A stretch of 64,000 bases of DNA from Brienomyrus brachyistius (GCF_023856365.1 NC_064538.1:12556435-12620434); one strand, 5' to 3'. Numbered from the stretch's first letter, positions 38,432-51,243 are shown. Translations and numbers: made by a program. The notes: generated from the letters alone by a model not told the origin.

Positions 38432-39708
38432 ATGCAGCCCCAGATGGTGGAGGTGGCTCGCCTCTACCAGACGGAGTTCATCCGCAGCGCGCGGGCCGTG
38501 GGAGCACTCTGGGCCGTCTGCACCCTCTGCTTCGCCGTCATCGAGGTGGTCATTCTGGTACAGCCCTCCTGGGTGGGCACCCGCGAGCTCCACTATGAAG
38601 GCGGGGCGTCACCCCCCCCAGCAGGCACTCTGGGCCTGTTCGAGGTGTGCCTGGAGTCGGACTGGCCGGTGCCTGAGTGCCGGGGGTCCCTGGCCACGCT
38701 GACGCCGCTGCCTGCCTTCCAGTCGCCGGCCGTGCTGGTCTGCATCTCGCTGACCATGGTGTGGGTCAGTGTCGGCTGCCTCGTGCTCTTCCGCTTCTGC
38801 AATGCAGCCACCGTGTACAAGATCTGTGCGTGGCTGCAGCTCACGGCTGGTGAGAAGACTGGGAGTCACTCTGGGGGTCACTCTGGCGGTCACTCTGAGG
38901 ATTGCATTGGGAGTCGCTTTGGGAGTCACTATGGGGATCGCTCATTTGAGGGTCTAGGATCACTTTGGCTGGGGGGGCGTAACCAGTTTGTGTAGGTTAA
39001 ATGTGTAGTACTCCTCCCACCCATCCACTGTCCATCCATCTGCCATCACGGCTGATCTCTTACTGCTAATCCAGGGTTGTGCTGAGTCTATCCTAGGAAT
39101 CAGAGGGTACAAATTATGGTTTGTGAATTAATAAAATGTTATAATTTGTGCGATTTACAGGGCAGTATAACAATTTGCCATATTCTGATTACAGCACTAA
39201 ATTAGCTTTTTGGATAAATAACGCCCTCCTTCCTCGCTCTCCCGCAGGCTTCTGCCTGGCTCTGGCTTGTGTCCTCTTCCCCGACTCCTGGGACTGTTCA
39301 GAGATGCGAGGCTTGTGTGGGGAGGGGGTGTCCAGCTTCTCACCTGGGAACTGTACTGTGCACTGGGGCTTCGTGCTGGCCATGCTGGGAGTGCTGGATG
39401 CCGCCATATTGGCCACCCTGGCCTTCGTGCTCGGAAATCGTCAGGACGCCCTGCTGCCCCAGTACGGCAAGGATGGTGAGGGCCTCAGTACACTTCATGT
39501 GGGCTTGGGGGCCACATGCCAAGGGACGGGGCTCTGCTCGGGCCCCAGATGAGAGATCGGAGTGTAAACAGCCAGCTAGTTGGCATATTGACTCGTGGAT
39601 GCAATTTGGTGCATTCTGCCGACCTCCTATTGACTTCTAAGTGTGAGCAAGTCTGTGACACTTGTTCTATTTGTTTCTCTAGTGACAGGACTGCTGTTGC
39701 CACGGTGA
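38432..39708 (+). CDS. LHFPL tetraspan-family protein (LHFPL3/4/5 clade, divergent)
   Basis: Small four-pass membrane protein of the claudin-like LHFPL family, whose members partner ion channels or receptors (LHFPL4 with GABA-A receptors, LHFPL5 with hair-cell mechanotransduction). Exons 38432-38849, 39248-39475 and 39683-39708 give 223 residues with matching phases. The start follows an acceptor (CCATTCCACAG|GCACCATC); an upstream in-frame ATG at 38369 would lie in the intron. Membrane segments are near 25-47, 99-123, 137-150 and 179-203. Family marks: RSARAVGALWAV, GLFEVC...CRGS cysteine pair, FCNAATVYKICAWLQL, FPDSWD, FVLGNRQD. The central extracellular loop has a proline-rich insert (GGASPPPAG). 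The last exon adds only a short tail ending GLLLPR and is the least certain part. The exact paralogue cannot be decided by eye. Confidence 0.87.
38861..38944. repeat. 12-bp tandem repeat (7 units) just past the LHFPL exon 1 donor
   Basis: Seven units of the type GGGAGTCACTCT, diverged at up to five positions, starting 11 bp after the splice donor. Read-through would add a His/Gly/Ser-rich tail before a stop at 38993-38995. More likely it is an intronic minisatellite. Confidence 0.85.
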
Positions 39709-40212
39709 GAGCTGAGGGCCCTTGCAGAGCCTAGGTAAGACTGCAACTTAGTGTGTCGGCTCTCTTATAGAAACCACAGGTTGCGTTTTATATTCTTGCT
39801 GGTAAAATTCATCTTAGTTCCTTGTTTGGAAGGGAAAGCAGTAGTACACTGGAAACAAATAGCGTGACAAAACAGTAACCAATCTGGTGTCAGTGCTGGG
39901 ACTGGAAGTGTTTAACAGGTCAAGGGTTCAGTGGGTATGTTCCACTGTCAAAGCCGAAGCCAAATAAATTCACATAAAGCTAATGGTCAGATGCTCAAGA
40001 TTTACATTGTGCTTCCATGAAGTTTCATAATATGACCGGATTCTGAAATGCAGTGTCTCACAAAAAATGGCAGGATATATATTCCCAGTGCTTTCATTAA
40101 GAGAGCCATCAAATTGTCAACAGTGGATTATCCTTTTTACTCAGGAGTTAAGTGAAATTGATCAATATTGATTTATCAAATCTATACCTTTCAAAATAAG
40201 TATGAAATATTA

Positions 40213-40628
40213 GGTAAAGCTTTACATTAACTGTACAATCATAATGCTTTTATAATGTATTTGGAGAATAATGTACATTATGAACATACTATAATTCATA
40301 TTATATTACAGTATAATGTTTATTATTAATATATATTAAAGCTCTTAAGATATGTTAGGATGTTAAGGTATACTTATAAGCTGCTTATGAATGTGCTATG
40401 AATGCATTATGAAGGTGCACTGAATGTTCTATGAATGCATTATGAAGGTGCACTGAATGTTCTATGAATGCATTATTAAGGTGCAGTTAATGTAAAGCGT
40501 TACCATCCATCCATCCATTTTCCAAACCGGTTATCCTTCTGGGTCGCGGGGAGTCCGGAGCCTATTCCGCAAGCAATGGGCATGAGGCAGGGAACAACCC
40601 AGGACGGGGGGCAGCGTAAAGCGTTAAC
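40213..40628. mobile_element. Non-autonomous DNA transposon (MITE) interrupted by a SINE
   Basis: The left end AAAGCTTTACATTAACTG (from about 40216) is mirrored by CAGTTAATGTAAAGCGTTA (40484-40502). The right tip is split by a SINE and resumes at 40616. The interior holds a 33-bp direct repeat (40397-40485; TATGAATGCATTATGAAGG...). No transposase. A related decayed copy lies at 57785-58040, sharing TGCATTATGAAGGT. The superfamily is not determined. Confidence 0.65.
40503..40615 (-). mobile_element. 5'-truncated V-SINE nested in MITE, with 11-bp target duplication
   Basis: Reading the minus strand, it is the last ~113 bp of the V-SINE (GGGTTGTTCCCTGCCTCATG ... GGAAAATGGATGGATGGATG). It is flanked by the direct repeat GTAAAGCGTTA at 40492-40502 and 40616-40626. 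The truncation at the 5' side and the tail at the other end are typical of LINE-driven retroposition. Confidence 0.85.
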
Positions 40629-43600
40629 ACTTATTAGAATTGAGTGTCTGGAGTTTGTAGAGTATTATTTTAATGTTATTTTATAATTTTGAATATTTAG
40701 TGAGTAAAATGTTGATTGCCCAGAATGAGGTCTCTATGAATGCACTTTTTAATTTTAATTTTTTATTCATGAAGGCAATTAAATTTGTAAAATAAGCAGC
40801 TGTTTCTTGGTCGATTTACGGCTAGAATTTCATGGGTGTGTAGTACTGACGTTTGCATGAGGTATTATTAGGATGCTTATTGCCTAACTGTGTGTCAGTG
40901 TCATTTCCATTCCACTTTGAATGAGCAGATCCTTCACATGCTGCTGACCCGGCTCTCTGCCTCCATCACACTCCTCTGCACCCACCCCTGCTGCCTCTTA
41001 TTTCCCCCTGGGTGTCATCATTTTCCTCTTGAGTTTTTCAGATGGAGGCTCACCGTTGATGTCACTCAATTCTTTACTTGGAGAAACAGGAGGAGAAATA
41101 GTCCTATAACGCCCCCCCCCCCCCCCCCCCGAAGCATGACATCATCTGTATTACCTAGTTATATAATGTCTCAGAATGGATACTGTTGCTTGGCAACAGC
41201 ATCTCTATTTTTTTTCTCGGGCTGAGAGACAGCCGTATTTCTTGAGCTTTATGGTCTGCTGTGCTTTGTTTCCACCCTGCAGAGTAGAACATCATCAACA
41301 GCCCTCCTGTTTATCTAGAGTAAATTGATTGTTGTTTTGTTCCTTTCAATGTTAATCTTTTTTTAGAATGTGCACAGCAAATCAGCCGAAACAGCAGGAC
41401 ACATTCTTCGGTTGAAGTTGTGGGTATATATTTTCATACAGAGTATACTGTCTATTCAGCTTAAGTTGTTTTTTTTGAAGGATACTGCATTTTTTTGTGC
41501 AGCTGTTGTGATTTTCATTATTTCATGTCTTCCGATATGTAACTTGCTTGAAATTAGAAGATGATTGCTGTTGTACTTTGTATGATACAACTCTATACTT
41601 GTCGTTGTTTAATATGACAAGGATAAAAGGAGTATGTAATTAGTCTACACAATGGATGTTTAATTACTGGATGGATTTTAACAGGTTAAACTCAGCTCAC
41701 TAATTATAGGGATTTAAACAAAAAGATACCATAGACTGTAATCATAGTCCAATTACTCCCTGTCTGATGGAAGAAATCATAGATTCTGTTGCTCTTGGCA
41801 GCCGTTTTGTTTGATATGGTGCTTATGTTTGCTATCCACACTATTCAACCCAATTTCTATGTCATTATAGCATTATAGTACAGTCGTATGTGTTGTCATG
41901 GCCTTTTCAGTGATGGGTGTACAGCACCAGTGAAGAATGGACAGTGATCATGGATCATTCTCATTATTTCAATATCTAGATATTCATTTTTTTTTTTGTT
42001 TTGTGGCACCTGTAAAATTTTGAAGGGACCGTGTTGTAAGAATAATTCTGTAAATATCGGCCAAGTCTCCATTAAAACAGGTGAAAACACATCATTTGTC
42101 CGGCATTTATTTTCCTTGTTTTTGTGCGATAACATCATCACTCTGCAGAATCAGCATGCTTGCAACTAAAGGCCATTTATTTACCTCACATTTAACAGAA
42201 AACAGCAGTGTCAGTCAAAAGCAAATTGGATCGAGAACGGCAAACGGAAAGTCATAAATAGCATGTCATCACAATATACAGTGATCCAGTCTGTGGAGAA
42301 TTTACGAAATATCTTTTTTCCTCCAGAACGTCAGATTGCACAATTATTTCAAAAAGCCACAATAACTGGAACGATTGACTTTCTGTCCACAAAACCACAA
42401 CAACAGAATGAGGAGAAGGGGATCTGAGTAGGACGGACACGGACAGCTCTCCGAATTAAAGATGCAATATAGATGTGGCGTCGGTAACTGTGTGAGAAAG
42501 CAGTGGGGAAACATCGCATTTCGGGAGAACAGCGCAGGGCAGGATCGACTCTGAATACATTTACTCACAATAAATTCAAGGGCCAGCAAGGTAACTGGAG
42601 GAAGCATTGTCATGTTGATGCCACCTTACAAGGTCTTTCATTATCTATCTCGCTGAGAACTTTCCGGAAACCATTAAGCGATCAGCAAAAGAAGCATGTG
42701 GTACAATGGCTCCCATGTCGTTGCCTGCTAATGCGTGAGATTATTTTACTGTCTGACAGTACATTGGATGCAGTGTGTTGACCCTAATGGGTTTGGTGTG
42801 TTATTCTTGACTGGACCATATAATATCTCTGTCTCATTACTATTTCCTGACTAGAGTGTGAAAATCGACAGGTTGAATTTGGCGTTTAATCTCACCGCTG
42901 TGCAGCAAAGATCAGGTAAGAACAGGGATGGTTTATTTAACACTTGGTTTTAATTGTAAGAACTTAGTACCATAAGCACAGCAAGATATCTGCGCTGTGA
43001 TCTTTATAGTGAGACCTGATCCTGTATTATACTGCCACATAATACAGTGGAATATTCTATGGTGATTTAATAGTGTGACGATAATCAATTGAAATAACTT
43101 TTTGGCTCATGAGAAACAGACCTGCATGTGCGGCGATCATCAATAAGCGAAACAGCACCAGGCAGAACCCACAGTGTAAACTCCATAGGAACTGAGGGCA
43201 AGCATCCAGACTAAACTGAATGCCCCCAAAGGACATTGCATCCCACAATCCCATTCTGCCATGGTAGTGCGACTGAGATGGATTTGCAGAGCGTGTTTAG
43301 CACAGGGAGAGACAAATGTGACACTCACCTCACTTGCTGCTGAGAGATCTGCTAGTGGAACAGGTGCCAGGACTGTCAGATAGTTTCACATTTTGATCAA
43401 CGGTGAGGGACATCATTAAATGGGCATTTTGGATGGAATTTTAATTTTGGACGAAACAACGCATTCGACAGATCAAAACCATTTAGATAACAATGTAATT
43501 TATCTGAACCGCCCTTCAATGTCATATCATACCCGCTTAGGGCACAGCTTGATGGATCATATGGACAAAACTAACAGAGGACCTGCACCACTTTACACAA

Positions 43601-43771
43601 CTGAATTTCACATTTAATGTAATGATAATAAAAGCTTGATTATTTCCAAGGATCACTTACAGTAAGAAACTCTCTTGATCCTACTGGCCAGTTTTCCCTT
43701 CAAAGTCAGACAGTTCATTTCCTTCTCAGCTGTTTACTGGTTTTAGACTGCGATGGATATTGTCAGATGAA

Positions 43772-43777
43772 TTTATT
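43772..43777 (-). terminator. Possible pcsk1n polyadenylation signal
   Basis: TTTATT on the plus strand, that is AATAAA on the minus strand, 175 bp downstream of the pcsk1n stop codon. Position and orientation fit. No transcript evidence. Confidence 0.4.
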
Positions 43778-43951
43778 CTCAGATAAATAAAAAGAAGAAA
43801 CACACAACAAATGCAGAGGCTAACTTATCCTGGAGCAGACAGCTTTGACTATCTCCTTGTAAGCTGATACTTTGTGTGTGGATGTCGGTGTACTGTGTAT
43901 GTGTGTGTGGTATTACATTAGCCACACGCGCCCGCTTCTCCCACATCTGCT

Positions 43952-46900
43952 TTACTCTGGCAGGTACTGTAGGATGTGCTGGGCCAGCACACTTGGGTCA
44001 TACGTCAGGGCTCGCCTCTTGCGGCTGTGTTTCACCTGCGGCAGGTCGCCGTCGATTCGCTTCATTCTCTGCAGGCCCCGTGAGGCCCCGCCAGCCGCGG
44101 CCGACGCCATCTTGTCCTCCTGGTCCTCCAGCCTCTTCACTCGGAACAGCGATGGTTCCGAGTTGGGGGGCTGCAGTGGCACAGAATCGACCGAGCGGCG
44201 GGATCGTTTTGGGGCCATGACCCCCGGGGCCCCCGCACTCACAGCCGCCAGGTCCCGCTTGGCCAGGCGGGCAGGGCCGCCCTGTGGGGCTTCGGACGCA
44301 AGAGTGGACAGGACTCTTCCGACGAGATATCTGGATAAATAATGAAAAGCAAAACGGGCAGAATTTGCATTGATATCACCAAATTTCCCAGCATGCAACG
44401 CTATAAGGAAACACGCCTTTCTTCTTTTCCAGACATGGTTGTGGATGCGAGAAAATTATATGCAGTTCTGGGATCCCCATTAATTTCACTTTTTTTCATT
44501 TTCACTGACTGTCTTGCGACAAGTAATGATTCACTGTCACCCACAAACTGCCCCATTGCCTTTTCTTTTTTTTACCAGAGTACAAACTGGTAAAGAGCAT
44601 TGAGGCTTCTGCCATTGTCATATGTCATGACATCATGACAAAGAAACCAAGTATCAAATCCGCTTGGTTACAAGTATACTCACTTATTGGCTTACCAACT
44701 CAGAAGGATTAGACTATTTGATATAGAGACACTTCCTGATTCGATAATCAAAAAGCACTGCGTGTTGTTCTTACAGTCGACGTATTAATGTACAAAGGGC
44801 CTCAGAGGAATGTGCCTCCGTACCTGAGGGCCTCTTCGTCTCTCTCCTCTGTTCCTGCCTCTCCACGGCTCTCCTGCAGCTTGTTCCCACTGGGAGTGAG
44901 CCCAGCCTGCAGCAGCCTCTCCTGCCGGTAGCGATTTAGCAGAGCCTGAGTCAGCTGAGGGTCCAGGAGGCCTTGCCAAGAGGCTTGGGGCTTAGTCATG
45001 CTCACGCTCGGCTCTGTCTCATCATAGTCAGGTGGGTAGGGTCCCTGGAGATCTCCGCCTTCTTCGTCCTCTTCCTCTCCCCCTTTTCCAGCCCTCTGGG
45101 CATTACCTTCCCCTTCACTGAGGAGCCGGAGCAAGCCGGCCAGGTACGCCGCCTCCTGGTCCCGCCTTCGGTCATCCTCGACCAATCGCTGTAGGGCCTG
45201 CCCTAAGCTTTGCCCTCGCCAGCCATCCGGCTGGTAGAGGAGCTCATTGCCTTGGCCCTCCATACCAGCCCCCGGTGGATATGACATCATTTGGGCTTCG
45301 TAAGGCAGAGAATCACGAAGCTCACGACGGAGGCGCAGGACCCCAGCTGAACCATCCAGATTTCGCCCCCCATGTGTGCTAGAGAGTGGCTGAGACAAAG
45401 AGCAAGAGAGTGAGACTTGTGCATTAGCGTCACAAGAAGACCAGACTTGATACAAAACTCCCTTTAAAATGGGATTAACAAAATGCCAAAAGAAACCAGC
45501 TGGTTTTTTACTGACTGTTGGTCCAAATATCCACAATCCAGATGGAAAATAAACAATGAACATCTATATTTTCATTAGCGGAAACTTCATTTTAGGATTA
45601 GGAAATCACAAGTTGAGAAGGTTTCTGCTTCATATTGTAAGTAGTATGTGGCGTGTATGTGACTATGGCTTATATGCATGGACCAGTCAGTGTGACCTCA
45701 ACACACATGCATCAGCCAGCGAAATCAACTGTGCGCTTAATCACAATGAATCCCTGCAGTTAAGGTTGAAGACTGTGCTGCAGCCTACTGCTCAAACTGA
45801 AGTAAACTGCAGCACTGCACTCAAAAGCTCACCTGCCTTATGGCTTCTTTTAAGTAAGTGAATGCAGTGTCCTGAATAGCTGGTGTCACTGTCTGGCCCA
45901 CAGACTGCGGATGTCATTCAGCACTGACCTCTTTAAATGTGTCCCAGTGTGAAGTCTGGAAGTAACACTACCCCCGCGTGTTTGTAAACAAGTCACTTAC
46001 AAAGGCCCCACGTGCACGCATACACACACACACACACACACACACACAACACATATATAATGTTCTTTGGTAGCCACTTGGAATTTATGCTCAATGCTGA
46101 GGGCACCTTGAGATGCTCAGTACCTTGGCTGGCAATGAGCGATGCTCTCCTGAATCTGTGTGGGTCCTGAGCATCCGTAGCTTATCAGTCTCGTTATTTG
46201 GACTTGTGGTGCAGTTCTTCCGGACAAACACCCCAGATAAGGTGGGATATTTTTTTAGCCTTGGATTAATAATGCAGAGCCCTTGTTTGGGAACCACTTT
46301 GTGTGTGTGCGCTCCAGCTCATCTGTCAATGGTTCTGCTTATAAACAGTTTTGTGTACAATGGGTGAAGCCTTCTGCCATCTAACCACCCCCATGTCCAT
46401 CTCAAATCTCCTACTGTTGCAGCGAGTTGTCTCCTCAAAGTCTCTCTTCATAGAGAGGAAGAGGAAGTCTCCTGAGCCTGTCTGGGCTGTTTTTCTACAC
46501 GAGGAAGAAGGAATCAAGGCAGTGTGATTACAGCGCGTGGCCAGGTGCAGATCGATGGGTGGAGCCACTGAGGGCTAACCTGGCCCTCTGTGTGATTGGC
46601 CTACATGCGACACCGTTGCCTTTCCTGGGCAGCTCAGTCGGTTTAATTAAAAATCACATGAATGATGGAGGAGGGGGTTCCATCCCACCAAATCTGTCTT
46701 CTCAGCTTTGGATGACTCAGAGGTGTGAGATTCATTAGACAGATTTACAGATTTAGACAGCTCCTACTGTCACTGTCCTAACTGTCACTGGGATGAGCTT
46801 CATCAACAAATCAAGTAAGAAAAAAGGTATAAAAACTGGTGTGCGTTTTTTTACACGTACACATACACAATAAGGAACATATCCACTTCACCGCAGAGGG

Positions 46901-49900
46901 AGTCAGAAGATGCTTAATCATTCACATGACTGCAGACACGGGGGATCTCTGCCAGTATTTGTCTAACAGGACCCCTAACGGTGACTCATACTGTCATTCG
47001 CTGGCATTTGTGAATTAACACAAGCTGGCTGTCTTCAGCCGTGAGGCTGAGGCGAGCGTCTGAAGGAGACGCGGAGGAGAGATAAATGGCTACTGGTGCC
47101 GACCGCGAGGGAGCTGCGGGGTGCAGAGAGAAAAAAAACGGAGCGAACGGGCGATTGTGAAACAGGCAAGGAATCGGCTGAAGGTGGTGGTACAGGATGG
47201 GAGCACCTGGAAGCTGAGGAGCACCTGGAAGCTGAGGAGCACCTGGAAGCTGAGAAGCACCTGGAAGCTGAGCTCTGGGAAAATGGTCAATGAGTAGTAA
47301 TGACCTGAAAGCCAAAGGCTGAGCCTCCAAAGCATAGGACAGGTAGTAGATACCAAGTGGCCCTCCTGGCCCTCCTCTCTCCTAATCCCCAGGTGACCTT
47401 TTCAGATAAATTAAGGGGGGACGAGGAGCACGATTGCAACAAGCCCCCTGTTACGTTTATTGAGCAGGCACACCAGTTCCTCACAGGGAAAGGTCCTTTT
47501 CAACAAAAGAAGACCATATAAAGCCAAGACTAATGGGCAAATGTACAATGGAGGGCCGGTGACTCGTGGTGTTGCGACATTAATCAGACTTGGGTTTCGC
47601 ATTCACTAGTATCTCTGTGCCTCCCCTCCGCATGTCATCCTTTGTCTTTCAGACTTTTCCGACTCGGTGTGTGAGGTTATTATGCAGCTGTGAAGCTTCT
47701 GTCTGTCCTCTATCTTTCTTTCTACCAACTCTCTGCCCTGGGAGTAACTGACATCCCCCAGTCCGGCCCACAATAAGCCCATTGCCATCATTGGGTGGAG
47801 TTTTGCCCGTGGGCAGTTAAGGGGCATCCTGTTGTAGGTGTTTAACAATGGCTGACATGTGCGAGTGCAGGAATAGCGTGTGCTGCTGCTGTGTGTGTGT
47901 GTGTGTGTGTCTGTGTGTGTGAGTCAGCGAGCTGCTGAGTCATCGTGGCGCATTATGACATGGAAGCCCCAACACATCCTAGCATGTGGCCGTCGGGCGT
48001 GCGGACTGTCCACCTGAGTCAGGCAGCAGCCTCGGCCCTCTGCCGCCTACCACCTCTCCCTCCCCCCGCCGCCCCCACTCACACCCCCGCTGAAGTGATA
48101 CGGGGGCGTGGCCACATGCTCCCAAACACTGAGATATGCCACCTTTTCCATTAGCAGACTGCTCCCCCTAGGACTCTGTGCAGCTGATTCGTATTGGACT
48201 TCATTAAGAGCTACTAATGTTCCTCCCACTTCAAGGGACATTTTGTGACAGTGGAACACAGCAAAGGGACATTGAATTAGCGCAGAGTGGTTATAAAAGT
48301 TGTACAGATGGGTAAACATTTTCTGAAAGATGGAGTTTTCTAATGACCTTCAGACACAGCAATCAACCTGCCCAAGAAGTTACTGATTTTTGGCTTTTGA
48401 ATTACTTAGACTAATTAAATTAATTTGCAATTGCTGTTCCTAAGGGACACATTATTCTATATGTACTGTATTTCATCCATTACACCTCATTCTCCTCTAG
48501 CATCTATTAATATTGCATGTGCGAATTTTTCCAGTGACATTGCTTTGTGCGGCTGAAATGCGCCTTGTTCTTTACTAGTCGACGTTTATTAATATCTTTA
48601 CTGGTGTGTCCGCTCCTGTCTACCTAGCACGGGTCGGAGACTCCGACTTGCTGATTATAGCCTACTTTCCCATCAGTCAAGAGTTAAAAATAGCTATCTA
48701 AGAAAAATCCTCCCTCTCGCAACTCAGCATTTTATACACTTCATTTTGAGATACAATGGCTGGAGGTGGGTTCCTTAATATGCCGTATAAGGCAGCACCT
48801 GCCTAAGAATAGCAGCCTAAATACTACTGTGGAGTATATATACTTTCCCTTTAGTAGCAGCACGATTTCCTACAGCCTAATTAGTTGCTCATTGTCAGAA
48901 GCAGTAGGGAAGCATTCATATTAAACTCACAAGCAACTCAGAATGAAGAACAGCTTTTAATTTCAGCTGCATTAATATACAGAGGCTACTTGCTGCACTG
49001 TCAAAGGTTTTTGAAAGTGAGTTCAAGAGGATCCAGCAGCACTGCAAAGACGACATAATGTGATCATAAGTATGTAGACTGACTGAGATAGATGCAGTGC
49101 CATGGATTAAAGGTCCTGCCTTTGCACGGCTCAGGTCTGAATGCTGCTGGAGTGGGACCTATGAGAGCAGAAGGTGTGCCGATGTTGATGGCGATGGTCG
49201 GCCTCAGAAGCCGGTTGCCATGGCAGCGTTCCTCTCCAGTTCCCAGCAGTGTGTCCCTCGCTAATTGAATAGTGCTGCCTCAGGTATTGATTTCACAGAA
49301 CCTTGAGTTCCAAAGACCAGGCTTTATGCTACATTTGGAAAACGCTGGCAGCTAGCTGAGCATCACTGCCCCACAGCACATGCTGTGACGGTCTTAAATC
49401 TGCAACAACAGCACAAATTGGTAATGTGCTCATAGGAATACACCATGGTATACAATGGATTGCTATGTGTCTGCTATGTATTTGTTGCTGTGTATGTATG
49501 GAAGTAACTGTCCATGGTCCTGAAAAAGACAACCTGAATTATGTGGCCATTATTCCTGCTATTCACTGAAAACAAATAAAATATCTCCTATTTAAGGGCA
49601 TATTAGTTATGAGTCCCATAGGGGCTATACAGTACTGCACCATACTGATGTATAATGAGCCCCGAGAAGTTTATTGTTGATTGAAAACTGAAAATGACTG
49701 TCTCAGAATCGAAAGATACTAAATGTACTATAATTACTGGGGAAAATAGTATAACATAGGGATGCAGAGAAGATGAAGCAGCTTCCCTTTTCTGTTCTTT
49801 GGGAACCTGCCAGAGCCAGAAGCCATAATGGGATGAAGACCATCAGCCACGACAAGATGCAGGGGACCAGAGTCAGAGGGAGAGGAGAGCTGGGCGTGAG

Positions 49901-51243
49901 CTGACTGCAAAGTCAGACGCCCACCATGGCTTCCTCTTCACCCCCCGTTCTGAAAGAAACACACATCTGCCTCTCTGTCCCTCCCTTGTTTTTTTTTGTT
50001 TTTTTTTCATAGCACATGTTGCTCAGCGAATACATCTTACTCCAGGAGCAGATAAACAAAAACAAACAAAACAGAAAAACAAAAAAATGTTTGCAAAAAA
50101 TATAAAACATACGCAAAACAGAGAGATGCAATGATTGATCTGCAGCCTCTAAAAAAAAAACATTCTCACCACTCATGTGATGTTATTGTTTCAAAGACCT
50201 ATAAGACGATAATTTAATCAGAACAGTGTATTACATGACACATACACATGAACGTGGCATTGGCGTGCATTTGGTGTGATGTGAACAGCTACTCGAGTGA
50301 ATCCTTTCTTTTGAGGCGAAATACAAGGCTGCCAAGGGGCTTCTGGAAAAGGACAAACGCAACGCTGTCCCTAGTGGCCATTAGGTGCACGAGTGTTTAT
50401 ATGGCTGAGGCACACAGCTTGGCTGAGCCCTTTTTAAGTGTGACCCACTACTGAGGTTGAGTGCACATATTTACCAGACGGTCCTTAATCTCTCCATGTA
50501 ATGACTGTATCAAACATAAACTGACATATAGCTTTATTTAGGCACCACTTCTGTATCTTACCCTTCACCAGTATAGCTACATCCCTACTCCAACACAGAT
50601 ATGCACACACACAAGCACAATCACCTGTCTTGCTTCCTCTGTTTAATCAGCGCTGACTCCCATAACACTAAGATTCTGATCAAAGTCCATCCCACTCTTG
50701 TCATCTGTCAAATCTGTTGTTGCCTGGCAATAGCAATGGGTGCACCCACCTTCATGAGACAGTCTCCTCACCGCTCTGTACCAGACAGACCCATAACATG
50801 ATCACAAAATGGTACATGTTCACCATTTTTATATATACTGCACCCCTTTAATGCAACTGAATGACAGTAAGTGGTAGCTGCGCATACAGACAGGAACAGA
50901 CAGCATGACTAAACTGTCCATGAAGTGCTTATGGCAGTTTTCATGTCTCATCTACTGCAGAAAAACAGTTCTGCTTCCTCTCACACCATTCTCATCCCAC
51001 GTAACACCAGGGAAGTATTTTCACCGGCAGCAAAAAGGGCTGGATCTCTCCCCATCAGCTGCGCATTGTTGTCATGCCACCTCTGTGCCCTTATGACGGA
51101 GACATCTGGGTAAGCAGAGCGTGTCGGCGGGCATGGCTCCCAGAGCAGTCCCTCCTTACCTTGGCTTCCAGGCGTTGCGCTGGGGCGAGCAGGAGGGCAA
51201 GCTGGAACAGGAGGAAAGCTGCGCTGGTCAGAGGGCCCGACAT
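43952..51243 (-). CDS. pcsk1n: proSAAS, neuroendocrine secretory precursor and PC1/3 inhibitor
   Basis: Granin-like precursor of dense-core vesicles; in mammals it yields PEN and LEN peptides and inhibits prohormone convertase 1/3. Minus-strand exons in transcript order: 51243-51160, 45389-44824, 44330-43952, giving 342 residues with fitting phases (human about 260). Exon 1 is a clean signal peptide (LTSAAFLLFQLALLLAPAQR) whose ATG follows a CTCTCCTCCAG acceptor-like tract. Then come LRLRREL near 46-52 (mammalian SAAS ends LRLRR), an acidic Glu-rich middle, and EEALRYLVGRVLS at the exon 2/3 junction (mammalian ELLRYLLGRIL). SRRSVDS opens the PEN-like peptide at about 263. LFRVKR (about 278-283) matches the inhibitory LLRVKR. 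After it this fish has about 59 more residues with MKR and SRKRR sites, ending HILQYLPE. Intron 1 (5.8 kb) carries simple repeats. Linked to hdac6 as on human Xp11.23. Confidence 0.93.
46023..46048. repeat. (CA)n microsatellite, pcsk1n intron 1
   Basis: Thirteen CA dinucleotides in the large first intron of pcsk1n. Confidence 0.88.
47201..47272. repeat. 18-bp tandem repeat (4 copies), pcsk1n intron 1
   Basis: Unit GAGCACCTGGAAGCTGAG, four times with one substitution. It keeps a frame open on both strands because 18 is a multiple of three (HLEAEE repeated on plus), but no splice sites or domain support coding. Confidence 0.9.
47890..47921. repeat. (TG)n microsatellite, pcsk1n intron 1
   Basis: About sixteen TG dinucleotides with one interruption. 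Confidence 0.88.

Larger units (their letters stand above)
39709..43951. other. LHFPL-pcsk1n intergenic region (convergent 3' ends)
   Basis: Space between two converging genes. It holds the nested MITE/SINE at 40213-40628 and a poly-C tract near 41111-41130. The rest is AT-rich single-copy-looking DNA without a supported gene. Short open frames (40890-41225, 42344-42781, 43057-43328) show no domain. Confidence 0.55.

Noticed and set aside
47090..47356. Open frames with repeated HLEAEE or LLSFQV units
   Set aside because: Caused by the 18-bp tandem repeat in pcsk1n intron 1; no splice sites support an exon.
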